Assembly: GCA_030425195.1 (NCBI GenBank)
Contig: JAUIAV010000014.1
Coordinates: forward strand, 51,187-115,186
Reading direction: 5' to 3'
Source: Gammaproteobacteria bacterium
GTDB taxonomy: Bacteria > Pseudomonadota > Gammaproteobacteria > Pseudomonadales > Azotimanducaceae
Length of the DNA stretch: 64,000 nt
The notes below the pieces were generated by a model. The model ran no database searches, was not told where the DNA came from, and saw only the letters and a program-made list of their open reading frames with translations. A program made the translations under genes and the position numbers. This document shows, piece after piece, positions 8,869 through 19,056 of this stretch (position 1 is the first letter of the stretch; the number at the start of each line of letters is the position of its first letter).

Positions 8869-11517
8869 CTAGAGCGACTCCAGCATGGACTGAGCCTTCT
8901 GCTGCTGGTCCGAATTTCCTTCGTCCAGGACCTCTCTGAGAATGTCCTTGGCGCCATCGGCGTCGCCCATGTCGATATACGCGCGGGCCAGATCGAGCTT
9001 GGTGTTCGCGCTGTCGCCTTCGTCCTCGAAGTCGAACTCCTCGTCGGTCTGTGCCGTCGTCTCGAGTTCCAGCGCTTCCAGGGGTTCATCATCCGCGTCC
9101 ACCAGGGTTTCGACCGCCAGGTCTTCCTCTGCTTCCAGGATGCCGTCGCTGCCCGCGTTCACCTCGGCAGCCTCCTCGCTGATGCTGGCCGCTGCCTGCT
9201 CCAGATCCGAGTCGATGGTGAGCTCTTCCGTTTCGGCGAAGCCGCTCCGATCCGTCTCCGCTTCCTCCACGTCCGTGCCAAGATCCATGCCGGAAGTGTC
9301 GAAGTCGATACTGTTATCAACCTCCTCTTCCGTCGTTTCGGCTTCCGGGTCGAAGTCCATGCCGAGATCACCGCCGAGCTGATCGCCGGCGCCTTTCAGC
9401 GGTGCCTCGTCCTCTGCCGCAGCTTTGGGAGCCTCATCCTGGTCTTCAAGAGCCTCTTCCGCTTCGGCTTCCAGCTCATCGAGCTCCAGTTCAAAATCGA
9501 GTGCGTTGTCCTCTTCGGCGGTCTCCAGCGTTTCGGCGACGACGTTGGTCTCATCGTCCGCTTCCTCCACTTCCGCCACTTCCTCCGCTTCCGGAGCCTC
9601 GGCATCCATGTCCGTCGTCACGTCGGCCTCGCCGTCGTCTTCGGCCATCATTTCGTCCAGCGTGATGGCTTCTTCGCCGAACCGGTTTTCCAGCTCGCGC
9701 GCCGTCAGCAGAGCTTCTTCGTCGTCGCAGTACTCAATGAGGGACGTCATGTGCTCATCGAAGGCCGCCCGGTCACCGGACTCCGCGTAGACCTCGAGAA
9801 GCTTGAGACGCACGTCATTGCGCTCGGGCTCGTCCTCGAGCACGCCATGGAGCAGCCCGATCGCCTGCGCGTAGCGGCCATAGGCAATGTAGATGTCGGC
9901 CTCACCGATGACGTCGCTGGTCTGAGAGCCCTGGACCTCTTCCTCCAGGTCCTCTTCCACCGCTTCCGTCTGGGCGGCATCGAAGTCGTCTTCCGCCTCT
10001 TCCTCGTCTTCGTCGAACCCGCCGATGGCAGGCTCATGACGCGCTTCCTCCGCAAACGCGGCCTCGGCGTCGAAGTAGTCGTTCTCCTCTTCCGCGGCCC
10101 GGCGCTTACGCTGGGTAATCATGCCGCCGACCAGAAGCAAAACCAGAACGCCCGCACCGCCGTACATCACCATGGGTGACTGCCACCAGGGGGTGGCTTC
10201 GGCCTGGGTGCTCTGGTTTTGGCTCTGGGTATCCGCGGGTGGGGTCGTCGAGCTGCCGGCCTGCTGAGCCGCGCTCTGGGCGGCGGCAAGCTGTGCCTGA
10301 AGCTCTGCGATCTGCTGATCCTTCACTTCCAGCTGCCGGTCACGGACCGCGAGCTCATCGCTGGCCAGCTGCTTCTCGTGCTCGAGCGCATAGGTGAGCT
10401 CTTCCACCTGCAGGCCGAGCTTGTCGGTTTCCTCGAGGGCGGCGGCAAGCTGTCCGGCAGCCGCGTCGGATCCGACACCCGTGGTGCTGTCGCCGTCTTC
10501 GGCGACGATGCGCAGTTCTCCATCAGAGGCCGGGGCGCTGCTGGCGGGCGTGGTGCTGCTGGAAGCATCCACCGGGCTTCGCAGCTCCGAGGTCTGATCG
10601 ACAGAAGTACTGGCAGGCCGCGCCGGTGCGGTGCTGCGATCGGCAATCATCTCGCCACGGTTGAAGGCACGCCATTCCTCGTCGTGCCTGGCCACTTCGC
10701 CCAGTGCCTGCTCGGCGCTGAGCGCCCTCGCCCGGGATTCATCCGGCAGTTTGAGCACGTAACCTGCCTTCAGCAGGTTGACGTTGCCGTTGATGAAGGC
10801 GTCCGGATTCATTTCGGCTATGGCGAGCATGGTCTGCTGCACGCTCACGGCATTGGAGGGGCGGGCCCGGGATGCGATGGACCAGAGAGTGTCGTCTCTG
10901 TCGGTCATTCCATACTCGTCACCGGCGAGACCGCGATCGAGAGGAGACGGCTGAGTCGGCTCTGAGGCCCGGGGCGCCATCTGAACCCGGGTACCCGGCG
11001 TCGCCGGCTCCACCCGCTGGACCCGTCCGGTATTGCCGGCCGTCCGGTTCTGGGCGGGCGCGCTCACCGCAGGGGCAGCCGCTTCGCTGAACGTCGGCGG
11101 ATCGAGCAGCACCGTGTACTCCTTGAGCAGGCGACCGTTGGGCCACAGCACTTCGACGAGGAAGTTCAGATACGGCTCGGTGATGGGACGGCTGGACGTG
11201 ATGACGATCTGAGGATCGCCGGTGGGACCGACGCCCACCTCGAAATCGAGAGACGTGAGAAAGAAGAACCGCTCCACGCCGACCCGATCGAAGTCTTCGC
11301 TGGAGCCGAGTGAGACGAGAATCTCGCCAGGTTCGAGTCCGGAGGCGTCGAACAGCTCGATGGTCGCGCTGAAATCCTGATTCAGTGCGGAATTGAGCTC
11401 GATCTCACCAAGTCCGAGCGCGAAGCTCTGGGGCGCGGCAACTACCGCACACAGGCTGAGAATGATTGCGCTGGCACGACCGCGCGCACGCAACCGGCTG
11501 AGCAAGAACCTATACAT
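8869..11517 (-). CDS. fimV: FimV/HubP-type polar landmark protein
   Basis: An 882-residue FimV-family inner-membrane protein, which in relatives organises the cell pole (type IV pili, chemosensory arrays). The preferred start is ATG at 11517, preceded by a GAGGGGG ribosome site, rather than an in-frame ATG nine codons upstream. Order of parts: signal peptide (ends near F-A-L-G-L-G), the FimV N-terminal domain (E-I-E-L-N-S-A-L-N-Q-D), a Pro/Thr-rich linker, a LysM-like segment (D-T-L-W-S-I-A to V-L-K-L-P), a coiled coil, one membrane helix (M-V-M-Y-G-G-A-G-V-L-V-L-L-L-V-G-G), a very acidic cytoplasmic region, and a C-terminal TPR-like FimV domain (L-D-L-A-R-A-Y-I-D-M-G-D). Confidence 0.93.
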   Translation of the reverse strand: MYRFLLSRLRARGRASAIILSLCAVVAAPQSFALGLGEIELNSALNQDFSATIELFDASGLEPGEILVSLGSSEDFDRVGVERFFFLTSLDFEVGVGPTGDPQIVITSSRPITEPYLNFLVEVLWPNGRLLKEYTVLLDPPTFSEAAAPAVSAPAQNRTAGNTGRVQRVEPATPGTRVQMAPRASEPTQPSPLDRGLAGDEYGMTDRDDTLWSIASRARPSNAVSVQQTMLAIAEMNPDAFINGNVNLLKAGYVLKLPDESRARALSAEQALGEVARHDEEWRAFNRGEMIADRSTAPARPASTSVDQTSELRSPVDASSSTTPASSAPASDGELRIVAEDGDSTTGVGSDAAAGQLAAALEETDKLGLQVEELTYALEHEKQLASDELAVRDRQLEVKDQQIAELQAQLAAAQSAAQQAGSSTTPPADTQSQNQSTQAEATPWWQSPMVMYGGAGVLVLLLVGGMITQRKRRAAEEENDYFDAEAAFAEEARHEPAIGGFDEDEEEAEDDFDAAQTEAVEEDLEEEVQGSQTSDVIGEADIYIAYGRYAQAIGLLHGVLEDEPERNDVRLKLLEVYAESGDRAAFDEHMTSLIEYCDDEEALLTARELENRFGEEAITLDEMMAEDDGEADVTTDMDAEAPEAEEVAEVEEADDETNVVAETLETAEEDNALDFELELDELEAEAEEALEDQDEAPKAAAEDEAPLKGAGDQLGGDLGMDFDPEAETTEEEVDNSIDFDTSGMDLGTDVEEAETDRSGFAETEELTIDSDLEQAAASISEEAAEVNAGSDGILEAEEDLAVETLVDADDEPLEALELETTAQTDEEFDFEDEGDSANTKLDLARAYIDMGDADGAKDILREVLDEGNSDQQQKAQSMLESL

Positions 11518-11895
11518 AGGTGCCCCCTCTGAATACATCTTCATTTACGTTGAACAGGTGTCGGAACCCCGACCGGGTCACCTCGATGACGACCTCGATC
11601 ACAACGATCCCGATCGTAGCAGGGGCCGGTGGGAGCAGGCTTCCCTCCCCAATAGAAGAAAACCCGACCAGCGATTGTTTCACTGCCGTCCTGTGCAAGT
11701 TTCTCAACATCTGCGGTCTGTTCCCGTGGAAAATCCAGTTCCGTAGGCGAACGTTAACCTAGAAGATCAGACCAAATATTGCAGTAAGTACCAATTATGG
11801 CAGTTCTTTTTGGGGTTTTGACAGCCCTGAGCGCCCCAAACTGTCATATTTTTTCATGACCTTCCGAAGAGGGCTCCCGGCCGGTTCGGAGGATG
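11518..11895. other. asd-fimV intergenic region (378 bp)
   Basis: I see no gene here on either strand. The region is AT-richer than its neighbours and presumably holds the fimV promoter, since fimV has its own ribosome site and is well separated from asd. The only clear structure is the pair of overlapping inverted repeats at 11809-11846, listed separately. Confidence 0.6.
11809..11846. promoter_or_regulatory. Two interlocked inverted repeats
   Basis: TTTGGGG (11809-11815) can pair with CCCCAAA (11834-11840), and TGACAG (11819-11824) can pair with CTGTCA (11841-11846). The two stems overlap in order, so they can form either as alternative hairpins or, less likely for steric reasons, a pseudoknot. 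In the plus direction a T-run (11849-11854) follows, as in a terminator, but no plus-strand gene ends here. In the minus direction the element lies 50-90 bases after the asd stop and may terminate the leu-asd transcript or be part of the fimV leader. Confidence 0.45.
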
Positions 11896-12915
11896 TCAGC
11901 TAAGCAGCGGAATCAGCTGCTCGGCAATCTGCACACTGTTGAGTGCTGCCCCTTTCCGGACGTTGTCGGAAACCACCCATAGATCAAGACCTTGCGGATG
12001 TGAAACGTCTTCACGAATGCGGCCCACGAAGACCGGGTCGGTACCGGCCGCCTGACCCACGGCCGTGGGATAGCCGCCGGGTGCTGTCTCGTCCATCACC
12101 GTCACACCGGGGGCCGATTCGAGCAGCGCGCGGGCTTCTGCCGCCCCGAGTTTCCGCTCCGTCTCGATGTGAACGGCCTCGGAATGGCCATAGAACACGG
12201 GAATCCGCACGCAGGTAGGATTCACGAGAATGGCCGGGTCGAGGATCTTCTGGGTTTCCCAGACCATCTTCATCTCTTCCTTCGTATAGCCATTGTCCTG
12301 AAACTTGTCTATGTGCGGGATGGCGTTGAAGGCAATCTGCACCGGCATGACTTTCGGCTCGATGGGCCGGGTATTGAGCAGATCGGCCGTCTGCCCGGCC
12401 AGCTCCCGCACTCCGCCGGCACCGGCACCCGATACGGCCTGATAGGTGGCCACGTTGATCCGGCGGATGCGGGCGGCGTCGTGCAGCGGCTTCAGCGCCA
12501 CCACCATCTGGATGGTCGAGCAGTTGGGATTGGCGATGATGTTCCGGTTGCGGTAGTCGGCGACCTTCTCCGGATTCACCTCGGGGACCACCAGCGGAAT
12601 GTCCTCCTCGTAGCGGAAGCAGGAGGTATTGTCGATGACCACACAGCCCGCGGCGGCCGCCTTCGGCGCATACTCCGCGGACAGATCACCACCGGCGGAA
12701 AACAGACCGATCTGCACCTGGCTGAAATCAAACTGATCAAGGCGTTTGACCATGACCGAGCGGCCGCGGAACTGAACCCGCTTGCCCTCGGACCGTTCAC
12801 TGGCGAGCAGGTGCAGACTGCGGACCGGAAACTTCCGTTCTTCCAGAATCTCGACCAGTGCCTCACCCACTGCGCCTGTCGCACCGACTATGGCGACGTC
12901 ATACCCTTCACTCAT
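11896..12915 (-). CDS. asd: Aspartate-semialdehyde dehydrogenase
   Basis: A 339-residue enzyme that reduces aspartyl phosphate to aspartate semialdehyde, feeding lysine, methionine, threonine and diaminopimelate. The N-terminal NADP loop is I-V-G-A-T-G-A-V-G. The catalytic Cys lies in I-A-N-P-N-C-S-T-I-Q, and the substrate-binding R-I-P-V-F-Y-G-H-S-E motif contains the catalytic His. I chose ATG at 12915 because GGAG lies 7 bases upstream and leuB ends at 12918; longer in-frame starts add a basic low-complexity stretch encoded inside leuB. Coupled to leuB with a 2-base gap. Confidence 0.95.
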   Translation of the reverse strand: MSEGYDVAIVGATGAVGEALVEILEERKFPVRSLHLLASERSEGKRVQFRGRSVMVKRLDQFDFSQVQIGLFSAGGDLSAEYAPKAAAAGCVVIDNTSCFRYEEDIPLVVPEVNPEKVADYRNRNIIANPNCSTIQMVVALKPLHDAARIRRINVATYQAVSGAGAGGVRELAGQTADLLNTRPIEPKVMPVQIAFNAIPHIDKFQDNGYTKEEMKMVWETQKILDPAILVNPTCVRIPVFYGHSEAVHIETERKLGAAEARALLESAPGVTVMDETAPGGYPTAVGQAAGTDPVFVGRIREDVSHPQGLDLWVVSDNVRKGAALNSVQIAEQLIPLLS

Positions 12916-12917
12916 CG

Positions 12918-14009
12918 TCATTCTCCACCGAGTGCGGCCAGGACGGCCTCGCCCATTTCCACGGTGCCGACCGGGCGGAAGGTTTCCGCGCTCCCTTCCG
13001 GTGCGATGTCGGCCGTCCGGTATCCCTCTGCGAGCACCCGATTGACCGCCGCCTCGATGGCATCGGCCGCGGCGGGCGCATCCAGGCTGTAGCGGCACAT
13101 CATCGCCACGGACAGGATGGTCGCCAGCGGATTGGCCCGGTTCTGTCCGGCAATGTCCGGCGCCGAGCCGTGGACCGGCTCATACAGGCCGCTGCCATCC
13201 GCCGCCAGAGAGGCCGACGGCAGCATGCCGAGGGATCCGGTCAGCATGGCCGCCACATCCGACAGAATGTCGCCGAACATGTTCCCGGTTACCATCACGT
13301 CGAACTGCTTCGGCGCCCGGACCAGCTGCATGCCCGCGTTGTCCACGTACATGTGGCTCAGCGCCACATCCGGGAAATCCTCCGCCACCTGAGTGACCAC
13401 TTCGCGCCAGAGCTGCGTCACCTCGAGCACATTGGCCTTGTCCACCGAGCACAGACGGCCGTTGCGCTTCCGCGCCAGCTCGAAGGCCACCCGTGCGATC
13501 CGATCGATTTCGTGCTCGCTGTAGACGTAGGTATTGAACCCGCGCCGCTCGTTGTCCACGACTTCCACTCCCCGCGGCTCACCGAAATAGATACCGCCGG
13601 TCAGTTCGCGGACGATGAGAATGTCCAGATCCGCAACCAGCTCGGGTTTCAGGGACGATGCGCCAGCCAGCGGTCCGAACAGGATGGCCGGGCGCAGATT
13701 GGCGAAGAGCTCGAGCCCCGCCCGAAGCCCGAGCAGCCCCCGTTCCGGCCGCTCGAGGGTGGGGAGGTCGTCCCATTTCGGGCCACCGACAGCGCCGAGC
13801 AGCACCGCCCGGCTGTCCCGCGCCTTCGCCAGAGTCTCTTCGGGCAGCGGCGAGCCGGTCTGGTCGATGGCCGTGCCGCCCACCAGCCCCTGCTCCAGGG
13901 AAATCGAGAGGCCGTGCAGGGCCGCCGCACGCTCCAGCACCGCCACCGCCACCCGAACCACGTCCGGACCGATGCCGTCGCCGGGCAGAATCAGAATCTG
14001 TTCACTCAC
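12918..14009 (-). CDS. leuB: 3-isopropylmalate dehydrogenase
   Basis: A 363-residue beta-decarboxylating dehydrogenase, third step of leucine synthesis from 2-isopropylmalate. It begins [11 protein letters not shown] (the family start). It shows E-R-G-L-L-G-L-R (substrate Arg residues), [16 protein letters not shown] and the NAD motif G-S-A-P-D-I-A-G. The start is GTG at 14009, overlapping leuD by 8 bases, so translation is probably coupled. Length is normal. Confidence 0.97.
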   Translation of the reverse strand: MSEQILILPGDGIGPDVVRVAVAVLERAAALHGLSISLEQGLVGGTAIDQTGSPLPEETLAKARDSRAVLLGAVGGPKWDDLPTLERPERGLLGLRAGLELFANLRPAILFGPLAGASSLKPELVADLDILIVRELTGGIYFGEPRGVEVVDNERRGFNTYVYSEHEIDRIARVAFELARKRNGRLCSVDKANVLEVTQLWREVVTQVAEDFPDVALSHMYVDNAGMQLVRAPKQFDVMVTGNMFGDILSDVAAMLTGSLGMLPSASLAADGSGLYEPVHGSAPDIAGQNRANPLATILSVAMMCRYSLDAPAAADAIEAAVNRVLAEGYRTADIAPEGSAETFRPVGTVEMGEAVLAALGGE

Positions 14010-14670
14010 TGCCTCTGGCCTCCCCTGTCAGGCGGTCGAAGAGCCAGGGCATGTTCCGACGATGTGTCTGCTCGAACGCCTCGATGTCCGCCTTGTGTGC
14101 CAGGGTGAGCCCTATGTCATCAAGACCTTTGACAAGAGACACCTTCCGCTTCGGGTCGATTGCGAATCCCACTGTCTCCCCGTCCGGCAGCGTGATGGTC
14201 TCGGACGGCAGATCGACCGTCAGCGAAACGGCCGTGTCCCCGCCACACAGCCGGAACAGCTGTTCCACTTTTTCTTCTTCCAGAACAATGGGTAACAGCC
14301 CATTCTTAAAACAGTTGCTGAAGAAAATATCTGCATAACTCGGGGCGATGACGGCCCTGAATCCGTACTCCATCAGGGCCCAGACCGCATGCTCCCGACT
14401 CGATCCGCAACCGAAATTCTCCCGGGCCAGCAGGAATCGGGCCTCCTGATATCGCGGGTCGTTGAGGACGAACTCATGGTTGATCTGGCGCTCGTTCGGG
14501 GTCTTGCCCATTTCGCCTTCATCCAGGAAACGCCACCCGTCAAACAGGTTGTCGCCGAATCCGGTCCGGTGGATGGATTTCAGGAACTGCTTGGGAATGA
14601 TCTGATCCGTATCCACGTTGACCCGATCCAGGGGCATGACGATGCCCGTCTCGACGTTGAATGCCTTCAT
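14002..14670 (-). CDS. leuD: 3-isopropylmalate dehydratase small subunit
   Basis: A 222-residue small subunit of isopropylmalate isomerase, which forms a heterodimer with LeuC. The start is ATG at 14670 (M-K-A-F-N-V-E-T-G), which overlaps the leuC stop by 4 bases (ATGA). Conserved motifs are [14 protein letters not shown], the swivel-domain loop [12 protein letters not shown], and [12 protein letters not shown]. Length is normal for the bacterial enzyme. Confidence 0.97.
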   Translation of the reverse strand: MKAFNVETGIVMPLDRVNVDTDQIIPKQFLKSIHRTGFGDNLFDGWRFLDEGEMGKTPNERQINHEFVLNDPRYQEARFLLARENFGCGSSREHAVWALMEYGFRAVIAPSYADIFFSNCFKNGLLPIVLEEEKVEQLFRLCGGDTAVSLTVDLPSETITLPDGETVGFAIDPKRKVSLVKGLDDIGLTLAHKADIEAFEQTHRRNMPWLFDRLTGEARGSE

Positions 14671-16082
14671 GAGAGCGCCCTCACATCCGTGAAATGACCG
14701 GCGATCGCTGCTGCCGCCGCCATGGCGGGGCTGACCAGATGCGTCCGCCCGCCGTGCCCCTGCCGGCCTTCGAAGTTCCGGTTCGACGTGGAGGCGCAGT
14801 GCTCGCCAGGCTGCAGCTTGTCCGGGTTCATGGCCAGGCACATGGAACAGCCCGCCGCCCGCCACTCGAATCCTGCGTCCACGAAGATCTGCGCCAGCCC
14901 TTCCGCTTCCGCCTGTGCCTTCACCAGTCCGGACCCTGGGACCACCATGGCCTGCTTGACCGACGAGGCCACCTTCCGTCCTCTGGCCACGGCCGCGGCC
15001 GCCCGAAGATCCTCGATCCGGGAATTGGTGCAGGATCCGATGAACACCCGATCCAGCTTCACCTCGGTGATCGGCTGATCGGCATTCAGGCCCATGTATG
15101 CCAGAGCCCGCCGGATCCCGTCCGCCTGCCCCTCGTCCCGGGCATCGGCCGGATTGGGCATGGCGGCATCGATGCCGATCACCATCTCCGGGGAGGTGCC
15201 CCAGCTCACCTGAGGCACCAGCTCACCGGCGTTAAGGACAAGCTCGTTGTCGAAAATCGCGTCCGGATCGCTGACGAGTGCGCGCCAGTACGCCTCTGCT
15301 TCCGCCCAGCGCCCGCCGGAGGGAGCGAACGGCCGGCCCTGCACGTATTCCAGCGTTCTGTCGTCCACCGCCACCATGCCCGCCCGGGCACCCGCCTCGA
15401 TGGACATGTTGCAGACGGTCATCCGCCCTTCCATGCTGAGCGCCCGTACCGCCTCTCCGTGAAACTCGATGGTGTGACCGGTGGCGCCCGCGGTGCCGAT
15501 CCGGCCGATGATGGCGAGCACCAGGTCCTTGGCGGACACACCCTCCGGCAACCGGCCATCCGCCCGAACGCTGTAGTTGCCCGCCTTGTTCTGCACCAGG
15601 CACTGGGTGGCGAGCACGTGCTCCACATCGGAGGTGCCGATACCCTGCGCAAGCGCCGCGAAGGCGCCGTGGGTGGAGGTGTGCGAGTCCCCGCAGACGA
15701 TGGTCATGCCGGGCAGGGTCGCCCCCTGCTCCGGACCCACCACGTGAACGATCCCCTGCCGGGGATCCAGGATGTCGAACTGGGTGATACCGAACCGCCG
15801 GCAGTTGGCATCCAGTGTTTCCACCTGCTCCCGGGCAATGAGATCGGTGATGCCCTCGATGCCGGCTTCCCGGTTCTCGGTGGGCACGTTGTGATCCGGC
15901 GTGGCCAGATTGGCGTCGATCCGCCAGGGAGCACGGCCGGCGAGCGTCAGACCTTCGAACGCCTGCGGCGAGGTGACCTCGTGCAGCAGCTGCTGATCGA
16001 TGTAGAGCATGGTCTGACCGTCATCGCGGACACCCACCACATGGGCGTCCCAGACCTTGTCGTAGAGAGTTCTTGCTGCCAC
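14667..16082 (-). CDS. leuC: 3-isopropylmalate dehydratase large subunit
   Basis: A 471-residue aconitase-family subunit carrying a [4Fe-4S] cluster. The cluster ligands are visible in I-G-S-C-T-N-S-R and [10 protein letters not shown]. The [19 protein letters not shown] motif is present. The start is GTG at 16082 ([10 protein letters not shown]). It is the first gene of the leuC-leuD-leuB-asd run and is divergent from a LysR regulator, from which it is separated by 126 bases. Confidence 0.97.
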   Translation of the reverse strand: MAARTLYDKVWDAHVVGVRDDGQTMLYIDQQLLHEVTSPQAFEGLTLAGRAPWRIDANLATPDHNVPTENREAGIEGITDLIAREQVETLDANCRRFGITQFDILDPRQGIVHVVGPEQGATLPGMTIVCGDSHTSTHGAFAALAQGIGTSDVEHVLATQCLVQNKAGNYSVRADGRLPEGVSAKDLVLAIIGRIGTAGATGHTIEFHGEAVRALSMEGRMTVCNMSIEAGARAGMVAVDDRTLEYVQGRPFAPSGGRWAEAEAYWRALVSDPDAIFDNELVLNAGELVPQVSWGTSPEMVIGIDAAMPNPADARDEGQADGIRRALAYMGLNADQPITEVKLDRVFIGSCTNSRIEDLRAAAAVARGRKVASSVKQAMVVPGSGLVKAQAEAEGLAQIFVDAGFEWRAAGCSMCLAMNPDKLQPGEHCASTSNRNFEGRQGHGGRTHLVSPAMAAAAAIAGHFTDVRALS

Positions 16083-16134
16083 CGCTGACCTTCCGAGGTT
16101 TATGGGAGGCGGGCATGGTATGCGCGGTACTTCA

Positions 16135-16158
16135 ATAAAACAAATTCATTGTATTTAT
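16135..16158. promoter_or_regulatory. Imperfect AT-rich palindrome, probable LysR-type operator
   Basis: The sequence ACAA-N5-TTGT (16140-16152) forms the core of a partly symmetrical AT-rich element in the 126-bp gap between leuC and the divergent lysR gene. It is extended on both sides by TAA/TTA-rich half-sites. LysR regulators usually bind T-N11-A-type dyads between themselves and a divergent target, so this is the best candidate site for leuC control. Assignment is inferred from position and symmetry only. Confidence 0.4.
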
Positions 16159-16208
16159 GCTTAGAATTCCAATCGAGAATACTGCCAACGACCCCGAGGT
16201 GCCGGCTC

Positions 16209-17081
16209 ATGGATGCGACAGACCTGGAGACTTTCATCGCCGTAGCGGAAGGCAGTTCCTTCTCCCGGGCCGCGGAACGGCTCAATCTGACCCAGCCGGC
16301 GGTCACCAAGCGCATCCAGCGTCTCGAGGCGAGCCTCGGCACGCGGCTGCTCGATCGGATCGGCAGGCGTGTGGAGCTGACCGAAGGCGGCCGGCTGCTG
16401 CTCCCGAGGGCGAAGAGCCTGCGCGCAGAAATGGCCGATACCCGCCGGTTGCTGGAGAATCTGAGGCACGGCGTCAGCGGTACCCTGGACCTGGCAACCT
16501 CTCACCACGTGGGCCTGCACCGGCTGGCACCGGTGCTCAAGACTTTCAGCGACCGCTATCCTCAGGTCCGGCTCGACATCCGCTTCGAAGATTCCGAGGA
16601 CGCCCACGAACTGGTCCGCCGGGGCGACAGCGAGCTCGCGGTGGTGACTCTGGATCCGAAAGGGCCCGCCGATCTGGCCTATGAAACGCTGTGGGACGAT
16701 CCGCTCACGTTCATGGTGGCCCGGGATCATCCGCTGGCCGCCTCCCCGGCCATCGGTCTGGAGGCACTGGCCCGCTACCCGGCCATTCTGCCCGGGCTGG
16801 CCACCTATACCGGACGGATCGTCGCCGACCTGTTCGCGGCCAGACAGATCGAGATCAGCGCGCCGCTGTCCACCAACTACCTGGAAACCATCAGCATGCT
16901 GACCCGCACGGGCCTCGGCTGGAGCCTGCTGCCCCGGTCCATGCTGACCCCCGATCTCGTGGCGCTGGAGACGGACGCGCCGGCTCAGCGGCGGACGCTC
17001 GGCCGCGTGACGAATCCGGGCAGGACCCGCTCCAACGCGGCCAGTGCCTTCATCGGGATTCTGGAAACCTTCGCCGACTGA
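16209..17081 (+). CDS. LysR family transcriptional regulator
   Basis: A 290-residue LysR-type regulator, normal length. Start ATG at 16209 (M-D-A-T-D-L-E-T-F) with GAGGTG 7 bases upstream; an upstream in-frame start would add 20 atypical residues. The winged helix-turn-helix occupies residues ~1-60 (F-S-R-A-A-E-R-L-N-L-T-Q-P-A-V-T-K-R-I). The co-inducer domain runs from ~90 to the end. It is divergent from leuC, which makes regulation of leuCDB the likely role; the effector is unknown. Its stop abuts the aroC stop (convergent). Confidence 0.9.
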   Translation: MDATDLETFIAVAEGSSFSRAAERLNLTQPAVTKRIQRLEASLGTRLLDRIGRRVELTEGGRLLLPRAKSLRAEMADTRRLLENLRHGVSGTLDLATSHHVGLHRLAPVLKTFSDRYPQVRLDIRFEDSEDAHELVRRGDSELAVVTLDPKGPADLAYETLWDDPLTFMVARDHPLAASPAIGLEALARYPAILPGLATYTGRIVADLFAARQIEISAPLSTNYLETISMLTRTGLGWSLLPRSMLTPDLVALETDAPAQRRTLGRVTNPGRTRSNAASAFIGILETFAD

Positions 17082-18152
17082 TCAGCGCCGGTCCGTGGGA
17101 TCCACCTGACCCCGGTGACGGAGCAGATGATCCATTAGCACGAGCGCCATCATGGCCTCGGCGATGGGCACCGCACGGATGCCCACACAGGGATCGTGCC
17201 GGCCTTTGGTCACGACTTCCGTCTCTTTGCCGGAACGGTCCACGGTTCTGCCAGGTGTGGTCAGGCTGGAGGTGGGCTTGAGCGCGATCCGGGCGATCAG
17301 GTCCTGGCCGGAGGAAATACCGCCGAGCACGCCGCCGGCGTGGTTGCTCAGGAAACCCGAGGCACGGATTTCATCCCGATGCTCGGTCCCCCGCTGACCG
17401 ACGACGTCGAAGCCGTCGCCCACGGCCACGCCTTTGACCGCATTGATGCTCATGAGAGCGCCGGCCAGCTCCGCATCGAGTTTTCCGAACACGGGCTCAC
17501 CGAGGCCCGCCGGCATTCCGGTGGCCGTCACGGTGACCTCGGCACCGATGGAATCACCCTCCCGGCGCAGCTGATCGATGAGCGCGGCGATCTCCGCGAC
17601 CCGATCGGGATCCGGGCAGAAGAAATCGTTCCGGGCAATCGCGTCGAGCTGTTTCGGCTCGATACGGATGGCGCCCACGGCCGAAAGATAACCCTGGATG
17701 TGGATACCGCGGGTGCCCAGATACTTCCGGGCGATGGCACCGGCCGCCACCCGCATGGCCGTCTCCCGGGCGGACGAGCGGCCGCCGCCGCGGTAGTCCC
17801 GGAAGCCGTACTTGGCATCGTAGGTGAAATCCGCATGAGCCGGACGATACAGCTCCCGGATGTCACTGTAGTCCTTGCTCTTCTGATCCACGTTTTCGAT
17901 CACGAGCCCGATGGCGGTGCCCGTGGTCAGGCCTTCGAACACGCCGGAAAGGATGCGGACCTGGTCCGGCTCCCTGCGCTGGGTCGTGTACTTCGACTGC
18001 CCGGGCCGGCGTCGATCCAGGTCACCCTGCAGGTCCGCCTCCGTGAGCGGCAGACCCGGCGGGCAGCCGTCCACCACCGCACCCAGAGCAACCCCGTGGC
18101 TTTCGCCGAAGGTCGTCACCGTGAATGCCTGTCCGAAAGTGTTGCCTGCCAC
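17082..18152 (-). CDS. aroC: Chorismate synthase
   Basis: A 356-residue FMN-dependent enzyme, the last step of the shikimate pathway. Conserved motifs are F-G-E-S-H-G near the N-terminus, [25 protein letters not shown], and near the C-terminus [16 protein letters not shown]. The start is GTG at 18152. It follows prmB by 49 bases, a common gammaproteobacterial order (prmB-aroC), and ends against the convergent lysR gene with no gap. Confidence 0.97.
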   Translation of the reverse strand: MAGNTFGQAFTVTTFGESHGVALGAVVDGCPPGLPLTEADLQGDLDRRRPGQSKYTTQRREPDQVRILSGVFEGLTTGTAIGLVIENVDQKSKDYSDIRELYRPAHADFTYDAKYGFRDYRGGGRSSARETAMRVAAGAIARKYLGTRGIHIQGYLSAVGAIRIEPKQLDAIARNDFFCPDPDRVAEIAALIDQLRREGDSIGAEVTVTATGMPAGLGEPVFGKLDAELAGALMSINAVKGVAVGDGFDVVGQRGTEHRDEIRASGFLSNHAGGVLGGISSGQDLIARIALKPTSSLTTPGRTVDRSGKETEVVTKGRHDPCVGIRAVPIAEAMMALVLMDHLLRHRGQVDPTDRR

Positions 18153-18201
18153 GAGGAGATCCGAAAACGCTGGTGACGCGGCAGTATGCGGATTCGCCGG
18201 G

Positions 18202-19056
18202 TCAGGTCAACGGCAGGAGGACGAACACGCCTTCGCCGCCCTGCTCGAATTCCGGCCAGTAGAAGGCCAGATCCGGATACGCGCGTCCGAGTGCGGCGGC
18301 GCTCATGCCCACCTCGCAGACGAGCACACCCTCCTCCGTCAGCCGGCTGCCGCGACCCTCGATGATCTGCCGGACCAGCGCCAGCCCGTCCTCGCCGCCG
18401 GCGAGACCGAGTTCGGGTTCCTGACGGTACTCGGCCGGCAGAGACGCCATGTCCGCCGCATCCACGTAAGGCGGGTTGCTCAGAACCAGATCGTAGCGGA
18501 CGCCGTCGGGCAGCGGTTCGTAGAGGCTGCCTTCGAAGACCCGGACCCGTCCCTCCAGGCCATGCGCTGCCACGTTCTCCCGTGCCAGAGCGACCGCAGC
18601 CGGGTCCAGATCCACCAGATCCACGCGTGCGTCCGGCCACAGGAGTGCGGCGCTGATGCCGATGCAGCCCGAGCCGGTGCAGAGATCGAGCACACGCGCC
18701 GGCGAACGCGTCAGCCAGGGACGGAAGCCCGACTCGAACAGCTCGCCGATGGGCGATCGGGGAACCACCACGCCCGGCCGGATCAGGAATTCATGACCGG
18801 CGAACCACCAGCGGCCGAGCAGATACGCCAGAGGCTGACGCTCGTCGATCCGGCGCCTGAGCAGCGAACGGATGGCATCGACCGTCTCCGGCGCGAGCGG
18901 CACTGCCAGATTTTCTTCGTCATCTGCCAGATCGGCCACCGACAGAACCAGGACGGTGGCTTCGTCCCAGGCATTGTCCGTGCCGTGTCCGAACACCACC
19001 CCTGCGGCGCTCAGTGTCTGGGCACACGTCTCGATCAGTTCACCCACACGCGTCAC
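18202..19056 (-). CDS. prmB: Ribosomal protein uL3 N5-glutamine methyltransferase
   Basis: A 284-residue SAM-dependent methyltransferase. The SAM motif is [13 protein letters not shown]. The glutamine-methylating N-P-P-Y motif (L-S-N-P-P-Y-V-D) is followed by the PrmB-like N-terminal helical domain's partner motif [12 protein letters not shown]. PrmB and PrmC share N-P-P-Y; the prmB-aroC neighbourhood and the L-G-R-W-W-F-A-G stretch favour PrmB. Starts with GTG at 19056, overlapping the upstream gene by 4 bases. Confidence 0.92.
   Translation of the reverse strand: MTRVGELIETCAQTLSAAGVVFGHGTDNAWDEATVLVLSVADLADDEENLAVPLAPETVDAIRSLLRRRIDERQPLAYLLGRWWFAGHEFLIRPGVVVPRSPIGELFESGFRPWLTRSPARVLDLCTGSGCIGISAALLWPDARVDLVDLDPAAVALARENVAAHGLEGRVRVFEGSLYEPLPDGVRYDLVLSNPPYVDAADMASLPAEYRQEPELGLAGGEDGLALVRQIIEGRGSRLTEEGVLVCEVGMSAAALGRAYPDLAFYWPEFEQGGEGVFVLLPLT

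Noticed and set aside
8548..10179. 543-codon plus-strand frame over fimV
   Set aside because: Antisense to the acidic FimV region, which produces Phe/Arg/Val-rich reverse translations; no start signal.
11896..13098. Longer asd start giving 400 residues
   Set aside because: The extra 61 residues are Gly/Arg-rich and encoded inside leuB; the normal enzyme start fits ATG at 12915.
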